Assembly (NCBI RefSeq): GCF_005877885.1
Contig: NZ_VCHY01000009.1
Location: 124,001 to 188,000 of the forward strand
Source of the DNA: Labilibacter sediminis
GTDB lineage: Bacteria > Bacteroidota > Bacteroidia > Bacteroidales > Marinilabiliaceae
Length of the DNA: 64,000 bases
Direction: 5' to 3'
This document shows, piece after piece, positions 7,606-16,705 of this stretch. The translations under genes were made by a program, and so were the position numbers. Each line of letters opens with the position of its first letter. Position 1 is the first letter of the stretch. The notes under the pieces were generated by a model. That model ran no database searches. It was not told the DNA's origin and was given only the letters and a program-made list of their open reading frames with translations.

Positions 7606-9744
7606 ATGTCACAAAAATTATTGATAAGAGACTTAACCCTGAGAGATGGACAACAGTCATTGTTCGCAACCAGAATGCGTCAGGAGCAAATTGATCGCGT
7701 ACTTCCTTTTTATAAAGATGCTAACTTTTATGCAATGGAAGTTTGGGGAGGTGCAGTACCTGACTCGGTAATGCGTTATCTTAATGAAAATCCATGGACA
7801 CGCCTGCAAACTATCAAAAAAGCAGTTGGTGATGTAAGTAAACTTACTGCATTATCACGTGGACGTAACTTATTTGGGTACACACCATATACTGATGAGA
7901 TCATCGATGGTTTCTGTAACAATGCTATTACTTCAGGATTAGGTATTATGCGTATTTTTGATGCGCTTAACGACATCAATAACGTTAAATCTACCATTAA
8001 GTATGTAAAACAACACGGTGGTATTGCTGATTGTGCGGTTTGTTATACTATTGATCCGGAATATAAAAAAGCTTCTTTCTTTAAAGCATTAATTAGCGGA
8101 GCAAAGCGTCCAAAGCCTGTATTTACTGACGAATATTTCGTTAACAAAGCAGTACAGCTTGAAAAAGAAGGTGCTGATATGATCACGATTAAAGATATGA
8201 GTGGTCTTATTCCTCCAATGAGGGTTGCTAAATTGGTTAGTGCGTTTAAAAAGGCTCTTAAGGTACCTGTTGATTTCCATACACACAGTACTCCAGGATA
8301 TGGTTTGGCAGCTGTATTATCTTCAATTATGGCTGGTGCTGACATTGTAGATACTAACATTTGGAACTTTGCCGGAGGTCCTGCTGCTCCTGCCGTTGAA
8401 TTGATATACCTGTTTACTAAAAAATTAGGTATTGAAATGGACGTTAATATGGAAGCTGTTGCAAAAATTAACCAGGAGCTATATACTATCCGTCAGGAAT
8501 TAGCTGATGTGGATGCAGGTAAGCATTTCCCAAAACCATTCAATCCACTTACAGATACAGTACCAGCTAATGTAGATGCCTTATTTGACAAAGCAATTGC
8601 AGCATGCAAAAAAGGTAGCGAAGCAGAATTAGTAAGTATTTGTCATGAAATAGAAGAATACTTTGGATTCCCTGCTCCTAACGAGTTGGTTAAAAACGCT
8701 CAGATTCCGGGAGGTATGTACACTAATATGGTTGCACAGCTTAAAGCTCTTAAATCTGAGGATATTCTTGAGGATGCAATGAAATTAATTCCTCAGGTAC
8801 GTATGGATGCTGGTTTACCTCCGTTGGTAACTCCTACCAGTCAGATTGTAGGTGCTCAGGCTGTTAACTGTGCCATGGACCTTAAAAAAGGCAGCGCTAT
8901 GTACACCAACGTATCTAACCAGTTTATTAGCCTGGTAAAAGGTGAGTATGGTGAAACACCAATTCCTATTAAACCTGAGTTTAGAGAGAAGATTTGTGGT
9001 CATAAAGATGAGCGCGAATTTGACACTTCAAATTACAAAATGCAACCTAATCCGGTTCTTGAAAACTTTGGTGGCGTTAAATTAGCTGAGAACGAAGAAG
9101 AAGTTTTATTATTGGAACTTTTCCCAATGGTAGCCAAAGGTTATTTAACCGGTATTAAAAAAGCAGCATGGGAAGCTAAAAAAGCCAGTGAACCTAAAAC
9201 AGAGAAAAAGGTAGAAGCTGCTCCTAAAGCTGAGAAAAAAGTAGTTGGAAAGAAAATTACTGTTCCAATGCCTGGTAAAGTATTACAATACCTGGTACAA
9301 CCTGGCGATAAAGTAGAAAAAGATCAGCCTGTGGCTATTCTGGAAGCCATGAAAATGGAGAATAGCATTACATCAAGCCATGCAGGATATGTGAACAACT
9401 TATTTGCAGAAGAAGGTGATACCGTTGCGGCAGATGCCACTTTACTGGATATTGTTGACGCTCCTTTAAGTGCTCCTAAAGCTGAGGCAGGTGATTCAAA
9501 AAGTGCTGCTCCAAAAGCTGATGTAAAAACAAAAGCCGTTACAGTACCGATGCCTGGTAAAATCCTTGACATTCAAGTAAGTACCGGTGATAAAGTTTCT
9601 AAAGGACAGGTAGTAATTATACTAGAAGCCATGAAAATGGAGAATAGTATTACCTGTGACTTTGCAGGAACGGTAAATGATATTTTTGTAAATGTAGGTG
9701 ATACGGTTGCTGCAGATGCTAAAGTATTAGATCTTATTCAATAA
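7606..9744 (+). CDS. Pyruvate carboxylase subunit B / oxaloacetate decarboxylase alpha subunit with two biotinyl domains
   Basis: A 712-residue biotin-dependent carboxyltransferase. The N-terminal domain has the family motif LTLRDGQQSLFATRM (residues about 11-25), with VDFHTHSTPGYG near 224 and the conserved AGGPAAPAVE. A carboxylase domain follows to about residue 520. An Ala/Lys/Pro-rich linker then leads to two consecutive biotinyl domains, each with the biotinylation motif EAMKMEN; the target lysines are K583 and K677. Family members normally carry one such domain. The protein transfers CO2 between biotin and pyruvate/oxaloacetate; partner subunits (biotin carboxylase or the membrane beta/gamma subunits) are not in this window, so direction and complex are unknown. 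It is monocistronic, with its own promoter and terminator. Confidence 0.9.
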   Translation: MSQKLLIRDLTLRDGQQSLFATRMRQEQIDRVLPFYKDANFYAMEVWGGAVPDSVMRYLNENPWTRLQTIKKAVGDVSKLTALSRGRNLFGYTPYTDEIIDGFCNNAITSGLGIMRIFDALNDINNVKSTIKYVKQHGGIADCAVCYTIDPEYKKASFFKALISGAKRPKPVFTDEYFVNKAVQLEKEGADMITIKDMSGLIPPMRVAKLVSAFKKALKVPVDFHTHSTPGYGLAAVLSSIMAGADIVDTNIWNFAGGPAAPAVELIYLFTKKLGIEMDVNMEAVAKINQELYTIRQELADVDAGKHFPKPFNPLTDTVPANVDALFDKAIAACKKGSEAELVSICHEIEEYFGFPAPNELVKNAQIPGGMYTNMVAQLKALKSEDILEDAMKLIPQVRMDAGLPPLVTPTSQIVGAQAVNCAMDLKKGSAMYTNVSNQFISLVKGEYGETPIPIKPEFREKICGHKDEREFDTSNYKMQPNPVLENFGGVKLAENEEEVLLLELFPMVAKGYLTGIKKAAWEAKKASEPKTEKKVEAAPKAEKKVVGKKITVPMPGKVLQYLVQPGDKVEKDQPVAILEAMKMENSITSSHAGYVNNLFAEEGDTVAADATLLDIVDAPLSAPKAEAGDSKSAAPKADVKTKAVTVPMPGKILDIQVSTGDKVSKGQVVIILEAMKMENSITCDFAGTVNDIFVNVGDTVAADAKVLDLIQ

Positions 9745-9770
9745 GACTAGATAAAATTATATAATAAATT

Positions 9771-9805
9771 GGCCTCTATCATTTTTTGATAGGGGCTTTT
9801 TTTTT
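9771..9805 (+). terminator. Terminator of the biotin carboxyltransferase gene
   Basis: A stem of GCCTCTATCA against TGATAGGGGC with a T loop is followed by nine T. It lies about 27 bp after the stop codon at 9744. Confidence 0.9.
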
Positions 9806-9906
9806 GCCAATCCTCCCCCTCCTTATAATATTGTAATGTTTATTTAAGATTAGGTTAATCTACATACTAAAGCATACCTATAGTTTTACAACTAATTCAT
9901 AGTTAA

Positions 9907-10074
9907 ACCCGCTTTATGCATTAGAAAATCTATTACACATTGAAATCAATTCAAAACAAGACACTTTGTTGCTTCACTTCAGCTCACCAGAACGATGCTA
10001 TGCCTCATTTCAGTAAAGCCTTGTTTTATCGTGCTTTCAATGTTCATGACGAAGTTCTAATACATAATGCGGGT
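9907..10074 (+). repeat. Family A MITE-like palindrome, copy A4
   Basis: A 168-bp copy with TAA direct repeats at 9904-9906 and 10075-10077. Its termini are ACCCGC and GCGGGT. It is a diverged subtype whose inner sequence matches A6 more closely than A1-A3. It ends about 30 bp before the start of the chemoreceptor gene, so it may sit in its promoter region. Confidence 0.9.
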
Positions 10075-10104
10075 TAAAAATTATATTTACTCACTACCTC
10101 TTGT

Positions 10105-11627
10105 ATGCATTGGAAAAAACTTAAAATAGCCCATAAGCTCATAGCTAGTTTCTCATTTTTTTTGCGGTTTTCATTCTTTTTGGAGCCTTAGCCATATTAA
10201 GAATGAACGGAATCAAAGAATCTGCGAACACTGTTTCTGCAGAACAACTTCCTACAGTAACGAAAGTGGCTGAACTAGAACGAAATTGGCAACAAGCAAT
10301 ATTTTATTTGAGAAGTTATGGCTATAGTAAAAAACAACAGTTTTTATATGATGGGCTTACTCACCTTCAGTTTACCAAGAATATTCTTGATGAAATTAAA
10401 GCATTATTGGTTAACGATGCTTCTTTAAATGGACAATTAAAAATTCTATCATCTAAACTGGAATCTTTCGAAACTGTTGTTAAAAAGGCTCAGGAAGAAA
10501 ATAGCACTGGTAAGTCCAACGATTTACTTATAAATGATCAAATGGATAATGGCATTTTACTTACACAATTATTATCGGAATCATTATTCAAAAAAGCAGA
10601 AATGGCAGTCAACAGTAACATCAACCTGGCTTCAAATTCTAAAATCATTTTATCATGGGGTGTGATTATACTGGCCATAATTAGCATAGTGGCTTCACGA
10701 TTTCTTACCAAGTCATTTACTGCTCCTATTTACGACCTCATGACTTTTGTCCAGCAACAGGCCAAAGGAGAGTTAAATAATGAGTTTGATCTAGATCAAA
10801 AAGATGAAATTGGAAAATTGGCGAATTTAATCCACCAAAGTAACCAAAAGCTAAAAGATATGGTGATTAAATTATCCAATGTATCTGAAAGTATTAAATC
10901 TATGAGTGACCGATTTAACAACAAAGCCAACAAGTTGAATAATCATTCAACCTCACAGGCTTCTTCATCGGAAGAATTAACTGCTGCTATGGAAGAAATG
11001 GCTTCTTTAATAACGCAAAATGCAAGTGATGCCAAACAAATCTCAAGCTTAACTAAACAGTCATCGCAAACACTGGAAAATGAAGTCAGCCAAACACAAC
11101 AAGCCATGCATATTATGGATGAGCTAATAGATAAGTCTGTAAGCATAAAAGAAATTGCCATGCAAACCAATATACTTGCCCTTAACGCCGGAATTGAAGC
11201 AGCAAAAGCAGGAGAGCATGGCAGAGGATTTGGGGTGGTTGCCAAGGGTATTAGAGAACTAGCGGAGCGAGCTCAGGAAATTTCCAGTTCTATGAACGAG
11301 ATTTCGGAAGAAGGAAAAGAATATTCAAACTTGGCAACCAACAGCTTAAAAAAAATTCATACTGAAAGTTTGCAAACAGCAAAATACATTCAAAAAATAT
11401 CTGACTCAGCACTGGAACAACAAACCGAAGCTACACAAATTTCAAATGCGGTTAATGAGTTTAACGGCCATACACAAAGAATTGCAATAATGTCTGAAGA
11501 TATTTCTGCTGAAGCAGAAGTTCTAAGAAAAGAGTCGGTTGACATGCAGGAAATGCTTAGCTTTTTTGCTGTTGAAGGCACGGTAAAAATTAAACCCGCA
11601 ATATGCGTTAGAAATCCTATTATGTAA
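10105..11627 (+). pseudogene. Methyl-accepting chemotaxis protein, frameshifted at the 5' end and truncated at the 3' end
   Basis: The long open frame (10203-11627) encodes a periplasmic sensor region, a second transmembrane helix (about 10650-10710), a HAMP domain and a signalling domain with the hairpin tip [20 protein letters not shown]. The expected N-terminus lies just upstream in another frame: ATG at 10105 encodes [19 protein letters not shown], then a run of eight T (10156-10163) shifts the frame. One extra T would continue as [20 protein letters not shown], a typical first membrane helix. At the 3' end family A copy A5 begins at 11594, so the last 11 residues ([11 protein letters not shown]) and the stop codon are mostly repeat-encoded. 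As read, it lacks TM1 and its native tail. The T-run could instead be a phase-variable tract or a sequencing error. Confidence 0.8.
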
Positions 11628-12099
11628 TGAAACTACTGCCAATCAAACCGTAAACTAACTTGTTTCAACTCACCATAGCGGTGCTATGAGTCGTCTCAAC
11701 AAGTCCTTGATTGTTTGCACTTTCATTCCTCATTACGATGTTCTAACACATAATCCGGGCAATGTCGTTTAGTTAAGAAATTCATTTCATGAATTTCTTA
11801 AGAATGGGACTTTGTCCCATACCCTACTTCCTTTTTGTCATTGCCACAAAAAGGAAGCAAAAAAGTCTAGTCGAGGAGAATGCCAACCCGCTCTTCCCGA
11901 TTGTTTATAATTCTATAGAAGTAAGTGTTCTTTCAAACACAAGGACAAGCCCCTTCTATGAATTATATAACAATCGGAAATACACTGCCTCCATTGGCCT
12001 TCAACTCCTCGACGGGCCTGCGCGCCCCTTTACTATCGTGAGTTAAAATGTTTTAAACAGCTATGATATTCTTAACTAAACTACATTGATAATCCGGGT
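11594..12099 (+). mobile_element. Composite insertion: family A copy A5 interrupted by element C
   Basis: Family A sequence runs from 11594 (ACCCGC) to 11759 and resumes only for its last base at 12099 once the internal element and one duplication are removed. The outer ends are flanked by TAA (11591-11593 and 12100-12102), the family A duplication. The inner element C lies at 11760-12088. Removing both gives an A copy of about 167 bp, matching the others. Confidence 0.88.
11760..12088 (+). mobile_element. Element C, 329-bp inverted-repeat element nested in copy A5
   Basis: It has 20-bp terminal inverted repeats with one mismatch (11760-11779 and 12069-12088; core GTTTAGTTAAGAA). An exact 10-bp direct repeat, ATAATCCGGG, flanks it (11750-11759 and 12089-12098). 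Internally it has hairpins AAGAAATTCA/TGAATTTCTT, TGGGAC/GTCCCA and CTTCCTTTTTGT/ACAAAAAGGAAG. No transposase is encoded, so it would need a helper enzyme. An 85-codon frame inside it is probably not a gene. Confidence 0.85.
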
Positions 12100-12102
12100 T
12101 AA

Positions 12103-12300
12103 AAGAAAGAAAAAGAAGAAAAAAAGAATTGATAACAAAGGAAAAGAGACCAACTCTTTTGGTGAAGTAAACAGCCAGCTTTCACAACTTCACCTTCCTC
12201 CTATTGTTCCTTCCCATATTAAAGAAAAGGAGCAAAAACAAGCAAAACGAAGAGTATATTTCATTTTAAATAATCAACTTTTATTCTTTGCAATTATTGG
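12103..12300 (+). pseudogene. Displaced 3' tail of the chemotaxis receptor gene
   Basis: After excision of the composite element, the receptor codons ending VKI join this segment in frame. The joined tail begins with a lysine/arginine-rich stretch and continues KGKETNSFGEVNSQLSQ, LHLPPIVPSHIKEKEQKQ and AKRRVYF. The segment ends just before a terminator at 12302, which would fit as the receptor's own. No stop codon remains in this frame, so a further indel near 12270 (stops are present in both other frames there) is inferred. The frame now runs into mnmE. Confidence 0.6.
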
Positions 12301-12301
12301 A

Positions 12302-12334
12302 AAGCAGAAATCTATGAGGTTTCTGCTTTTTTGT
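12302..12334 (+). terminator. Intrinsic terminator between receptor remnant and mnmE
   Basis: The stem AGCAGAAA / TTTCTGCT has a loop of about 9 nt and is followed by TTTTTTG. It precedes the mnmE promoter and probably ended the chemoreceptor transcript. Confidence 0.75.
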
Positions 12335-12347
12335 TTAAACGTTTCTG

Positions 12348-12355
12348 TATTTTTG
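12348..12355 (+). promoter_or_regulatory. mnmE promoter (-7 element)
   Basis: TATTTTTG fits TAnnTTTG. It lies 19 bp before the ATG at 12374, so any start upstream of it is untranscribed from this promoter. A TTGTTT about 17 bp upstream could be the -33 element. Confidence 0.6.
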
Positions 12356-12373
12356 CATCAAATTATACCAAGA

Positions 12374-13786
12374 ATGATTAATCTTAAGGATACCATAGTA
12401 GCTGTTTCTACAGCTCAGGGCGCAGGAGCCATTGCTGTAATTCGTTTAACAGGACCAGAAAGTATTTCTATTTGCGACAAAGTTTTCAAATCCATTAAAA
12501 AAGATAAAAAGCTTATGGACCAAAAAGCAAATACCATTCATTTTGGTTCATTAATGGATGATGGAAAAGAATTGGATGAAGTGCTGGTGAGTATCTTTAA
12601 AGGCCCTAACTCTTTTACAGGTGAAGACACCATCGAGGTATCCTGTCACGGAGCTCCTTTTATACAACAAAAAGTACTGGAATTATTCATAAAAAGTGGT
12701 GCTAATTTGGCTGCTCCGGGCGAATTTACGCAAAGAGCGTTTTTAAATGGTAAAATGGACCTTTCACAAGCGGAAGCCGTAGCTGACCTGATTTCTTCAA
12801 GATCTGAAGCAGCGCGAAGAGTAGCTCTCCAACAAATGAAAGGGGGCTTCTCAAATGAATTAATTCATTTACGCGAACGCTTACTCAATTTTATTTCCTT
12901 GATTGAGTTAGAGCTTGATTTTAGCGAGGAAGATGTGGAATTTGCCGATAGAAAACAGCTCATTGACCTTGTGAATGAAATTGAAAAATTACTAACAAAA
13001 CTGATTGGTTCCTTCTCTCTGGGTAATGCCATTAAAAATGGTATTCCCGTTGCTATTGTTGGGCACACCAATGCCGGTAAATCTACCCTGCTCAATGCCA
13101 TTTTACAGGAAGACAGAGCTATTGTTTCAGATATTCATGGAACCACACGCGATGTGATTGAAGATACGATAAACATTGAAGGAATAACTTTTCGTTTTAT
13201 TGATACTGCAGGCATAAGAAAAACAACAGATACCATAGAAAACATAGGTATTGACAGAACTTTTAGTAAAATTGAGTCTGCTTCTATTGTAATTTTAATG
13301 CTCGACATCAACGATCCGGATAACAAGATTCACGAAGCCATTGCTGATGTTAAAGAAAAGATGAACGAAAGTCAACAGTTGGTAGTAGCCATAAATAAAA
13401 TTGACTTACTTAGCAAAGATGAAATAGCTCAGCGATATAACAATGAAAAATTCAAGGAGTTATCTGGTTCTGATGCTATCGTTCCTATGTCGGCCAAAAA
13501 ACAAAATGGTATAGAACAACTATCCAAAGAGTTAATCAAAACCATTAACCTACAGGCAGTAGATAATGATGAAGTCATTGTAACCAATGCCCGCCATTAC
13601 GAGGCGTTACAGCGCTCCCATGAATCTATACTTCGTGTTTTAAATGGATTACATGATGGTATCTCAGGAGATTTCCTTGCCCAGGATATTCGTGAGGTTC
13701 TTCACTTTTTAGGCGAAATTACAGGTCACATTAATACTGACGAAGTTTTAGGTAATATCTTTAAGAACTTTTGTATCGGTAAATAA
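12374..13786 (+). CDS. mnmE: tRNA uridine-5-carboxymethylaminomethyl modification GTPase MnmE
   Basis: A 470-residue GTPase that, with MnmG, modifies U34 of certain tRNAs. The N-terminal formyl-THF-binding domain starts INLKDTIVAVSTAQGAGAIA. The G domain shows GHTNAGKSTLLNA (G1), GTTRDV (G2), DTAGIR (G3), NKID (G4) and a SAKK-type G5. The C-terminus is the conserved FKNFCIGK that carries the catalytic cysteine. The frame stays open 96 codons upstream, but that stretch is repeat-derived and receptor-tail sequence, and the promoter at 12348-12355 lies inside it. The ATG at 12374 gives normal family length. Confidence 0.96.
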   Translation: MINLKDTIVAVSTAQGAGAIAVIRLTGPESISICDKVFKSIKKDKKLMDQKANTIHFGSLMDDGKELDEVLVSIFKGPNSFTGEDTIEVSCHGAPFIQQKVLELFIKSGANLAAPGEFTQRAFLNGKMDLSQAEAVADLISSRSEAARRVALQQMKGGFSNELIHLRERLLNFISLIELELDFSEEDVEFADRKQLIDLVNEIEKLLTKLIGSFSLGNAIKNGIPVAIVGHTNAGKSTLLNAILQEDRAIVSDIHGTTRDVIEDTINIEGITFRFIDTAGIRKTTDTIENIGIDRTFSKIESASIVILMLDINDPDNKIHEAIADVKEKMNESQQLVVAINKIDLLSKDEIAQRYNNEKFKELSGSDAIVPMSAKKQNGIEQLSKELIKTINLQAVDNDEVIVTNARHYEALQRSHESILRVLNGLHDGISGDFLAQDIREVLHFLGEITGHINTDEVLGNIFKNFCIGK

Positions 13787-13878
13787 GCTATATTTTCAAA
13801 ATATTTACAAAAAAAGGGATGACTCATTAAACTCTTCCCTCCCTTTATACAATTTATAATTTCTGATATTAAACAACA

Positions 13879-14037
13879 TTAAGAACGAATAATTACACCT
13901 AGTTTTTCGAGATACTGTGCTTCTTCGTCCTGAAAAATAAGGCGTGCCAGACGTATCATTTCTGAAACGCTCTCTTCTAGTTTATCAAGCTTAGCATTGC
14001 ACTCTTTGATGGTAAATTGGGCATCTCCGCTTTCTTA
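13879..14037 (-). pseudogene. Remnant of a small unknown protein gene
   Basis: On the minus strand about 50 codons read with protein-like composition, including AQFTIKECNAKLDKLEESV and LARLIFQDEEAQYLEKLGV, ending IIRS and a TAA. An in-frame stop lies just upstream and no good start codon is present, so this looks like the 3' end of a decayed gene. The family is not recognised. Confidence 0.35.
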
Positions 14038-14223
14038 TTCGCGTTTATTTTTGAGTTCATCGAGAGAAATAATTTAATCGTATTGAGTATATGACAGGCT
14101 GCTGCTTACAATTTACACATTGGTTTTCTATTTTTAGAGATTGCTTGTAAGCATTTATACATTGCTTGCTTACAATTTAAAAGGTAATTGTGTCAAACAT
14201 CTTCAAAGTTTTTTGTTTATTGC

Positions 14224-14313
14224 AGGATTAATGGAAAAGAAAAGATCCCTAAATATCGGATTACCGCTAAATTAGGTAAAGTGGCTGATGAACATGAGGC
14301 TTTAAAAGAGTAA
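14224..14313 (+). pseudogene. Remnant of an unknown gene (3' end)
   Basis: Roughly 29 codons read RINGKEKIPKYRITAKLG and KVADEHEALKE before TAA. The composition is protein-like but there is no start. It precedes the SWIM gene by about 90 bp. It may be a fragment left by a deletion; the family is unknown. Confidence 0.3.
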
Positions 14314-14400
14314 AAGCAGAAATTTAAACTTATAAAAGAGGATTAGTGTTTTACATATTGATAACAAGTAAAACATAGAGGAACAAAACTGTGGAATAAA

Positions 14401-16119
14401 ATGAAAATACAAGAGTTAATCAATATTATCCCCTTCGAAATTTTGCAGCGAGGGCAAAATTATTTCGACAATGGAAATATTTTGCAACTCAATCAAAGTA
14501 GCGATGGAATCTGGTATGCCGAAGTTGAGGGCAACTATGGTAATTATGAGGTAGAGGTTAAAGCAGATAATAACAGTGAGTCGGCTGATTACTATTGTGA
14601 TTGTCCCTATGATGGTGCTATCTGTAAGCATGTTGCTGCGGTTGCTCTGGCTATAAATGAAGAAAAGACCATTGCTATTTCATCAAATGATGGAGAAGCT
14701 GATGAAGAAAGTTGGGAACAATTAATCAAGAATGCCAAGCCCAAAGATTTGAGAAATTTCATGCTAGACTTTGGCGTTAAGAACCAGGATTTCAGGCATC
14801 AAATTAAGCTTACCTTTTCAAAGCCTGTTTCTGTGGAGAATGCTGATAATATACCTTACTACCAGAACCAGATAAACGGCATCTTTGATAATTACGATTA
14901 CCGGGGTTTTATTGACTATCGAAGCAGTCATAAAGCCATGATTGATATTAACAAATTCCTGATAATGGTTGATGATTATTATTCAAAAGGAAATCTGAAC
15001 GAAGCTTTTTGCATTTCGGCTGCCATTGCAATGGAGGGTGTAAAAGCAATCCAATATATGGATGATTCATCGGGCGAATGCGGTGGCGCAATCTATGAAG
15101 CATTCCAGGTTATTGAAAACATCCTCAATAACAGCAAACCATCAGACGAATTAAAGGAACGCATTTTCAACTGGCTTTATGAGCAGGTGCAAAACTCTGA
15201 TTACAGAAATTATGGCGTTGGAGACAGCCTAGAACCATTATTTTTTGATACAGCTGCATCATTAAAGCAAATGGATATTGCCTATAAATTTATTGATGAG
15301 AAAATAATTGAGCTGGACAAGGAAGATGGCTGGAGCAAAAAGTATTATTTAGAAAGCTACCTGGGGCAAAAGATAAACCTGTTGCAGTCTGAAGGTCGTA
15401 CAGCTGAAGCTGATAATATCATTGATTCCTATCTGCATTTTGAGAAATTCAGACAAATCAGGGTGGAACAGGCTTTATCTGCAAATAATCCGGAAGAAGC
15501 AGAACAACTTATACTAGATGGAATAAAAATAGCACAACAAGATGATGCGCCCAGTACTGTTCATCAATGGAAAGACCGATTGCTTGAACTTTATAAGCAA
15601 CAAAAACAAGCCTTTAAGTACAATAAACTGGCAAGAGAACTCTTTATTGAAAATACTTCCGATATAAAATACTTTAAAATTTATAAGCAGACGAGCTCAA
15701 AGGATAGCTGGGAAGAGAAAAGAGATAAATTGATTGCTGAATTGAACAACAAAAAACGTGGCTATTACAGCGGAATATCCTTAGATGATTTGGCAAAGAT
15801 TTATATTGAAGAACAAATGATTGATGAACTCTTTGCAATTGTATGTTCTTCAAACAGTATTGATACCATTATTAAATATACCAATCACCTAAAGTTGAAA
15901 TTTCCCGCTGAATTGTTAGATTATTACAAAGCAGCCATTGAAATACAGGCAGAGCAAACCGGACGGAATGTATACGTATCGTTAGTACATTATTTAAAAC
16001 AAATGGCTAAACTTAAGGGTGGATTACCTGCAGCAAAAGCATTAAAAGTTTCATTATTAAATAAATACAAAAAACGCCCGGCAATGAAAGAAGAATTCAG
16101 GAAATTAAACTGGGATTAA
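14401..16119 (+). CDS. SWIM zinc-finger domain protein
   Basis: A 572-residue protein with an N-terminal SWIM zinc finger: C66, C68, C75 and H77 in the pattern CxCx6CxH (YYCDCPYDGAICKH). SWIM domains bind nucleic acid or protein. The rest (from about residue 100) is a long alpha-helical region resembling TPR-like helical repeats, with no helicase or nuclease motif seen. It is probably cytoplasmic. The next gene starts 13 bp downstream, so the two are likely an operon. Function is unknown; the two-gene pairing with a UPF0158 protein suggests a joint role (inference). Confidence 0.8.
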   Translation: MKIQELINIIPFEILQRGQNYFDNGNILQLNQSSDGIWYAEVEGNYGNYEVEVKADNNSESADYYCDCPYDGAICKHVAAVALAINEEKTIAISSNDGEADEESWEQLIKNAKPKDLRNFMLDFGVKNQDFRHQIKLTFSKPVSVENADNIPYYQNQINGIFDNYDYRGFIDYRSSHKAMIDINKFLIMVDDYYSKGNLNEAFCISAAIAMEGVKAIQYMDDSSGECGGAIYEAFQVIENILNNSKPSDELKERIFNWLYEQVQNSDYRNYGVGDSLEPLFFDTAASLKQMDIAYKFIDEKIIELDKEDGWSKKYYLESYLGQKINLLQSEGRTAEADNIIDSYLHFEKFRQIRVEQALSANNPEEAEQLILDGIKIAQQDDAPSTVHQWKDRLLELYKQQKQAFKYNKLARELFIENTSDIKYFKIYKQTSSKDSWEEKRDKLIAELNNKKRGYYSGISLDDLAKIYIEEQMIDELFAIVCSSNSIDTIIKYTNHLKLKFPAELLDYYKAAIEIQAEQTGRNVYVSLVHYLKQMAKLKGGLPAAKALKVSLLNKYKKRPAMKEEFRKLNWD

Positions 16120-16132
16120 AAAATGTTTTCGT

Positions 16133-16705
16133 ATGAACACAAATCAACTACAGAATGAAATATTGGCTATAATCAGAACAGTTTATGACGATAAAAGGGC
16201 TTTAGAAAAAATACATTCATTTCTAATGGAAGAAATTTACCAAGAGCCTGAGCCAGAGGAAATACCTGATAAATATAAGGAGATTGTAATGAATATTGCA
16301 GACAGCTTATTGGCAGGATCAATATGCTTTTTAAATCTTGATACTTTGGAGGTAGAGGACATACCTAAGGATCTTGCTTATGACCCGGAAGAATTTCAGA
16401 TGGTTACAGGTGAAAGTTTCGAAAACGCAGGTTTGAAACATGAAAGCTGGCAAGACTGTATTACTATTGAACCAATGGAATCAAGTGAACCGTTTCGAAT
16501 AATGGAAAACTTTGTTGATGAAGTGAATGATACCTCATTACAAAAGCAGTTAGTCAATGCCTTAAACCGAAGAAGGCCTTTTGCGAATTTTAAGTATATA
16601 GTAGAAAGTTCTGATTACAGACAACAGTGGTTTGATTTCAGACAAAAACAATGGGAATATTATACCTGGAGGATTATTACAGAAAGTGAGGATTTTAAAT
16701 CTTGA
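16133..16705 (+). CDS. UPF0158 family protein
   Basis: A 190-residue soluble acidic protein resembling UPF0158. Typical features are a short beta-strand segment around SICFLNLDTLEVEDIP (residues about 65-80), a central PEEFQMV, and the C-terminal pattern NALNRRRPFANFKYIVES followed by RQQWFDFRQKQWEYY. The biochemical function of the family is not known to me. It is 13 bp downstream of the SWIM protein gene. No promoter or terminator is evident between them. Confidence 0.75.
   Translation: MNTNQLQNEILAIIRTVYDDKRALEKIHSFLMEEIYQEPEPEEIPDKYKEIVMNIADSLLAGSICFLNLDTLEVEDIPKDLAYDPEEFQMVTGESFENAGLKHESWQDCITIEPMESSEPFRIMENFVDEVNDTSLQKQLVNALNRRRPFANFKYIVESSDYRQQWFDFRQKQWEYYTWRIITESEDFKS

Larger units (their letters stand above)
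13787..14400. other. Intergenic region with gene remnants
   Basis: About 614 bp without an intact recognised gene. It holds two short coding-like remnants described separately (13879-14037 minus; 14224-14313 plus). An imperfect local direct repeat (gcttgtaagcatttatacattgcttgcttaca) lies around 14140-14175. Confidence 0.45.

Noticed and set aside
11789-12046. An 85-codon open frame inside element C
   Set aside because: It spans hairpin arms and the element's terminal region, has no start context, promoter or recognisable domain, and its sequence is explained by the repeat structure.
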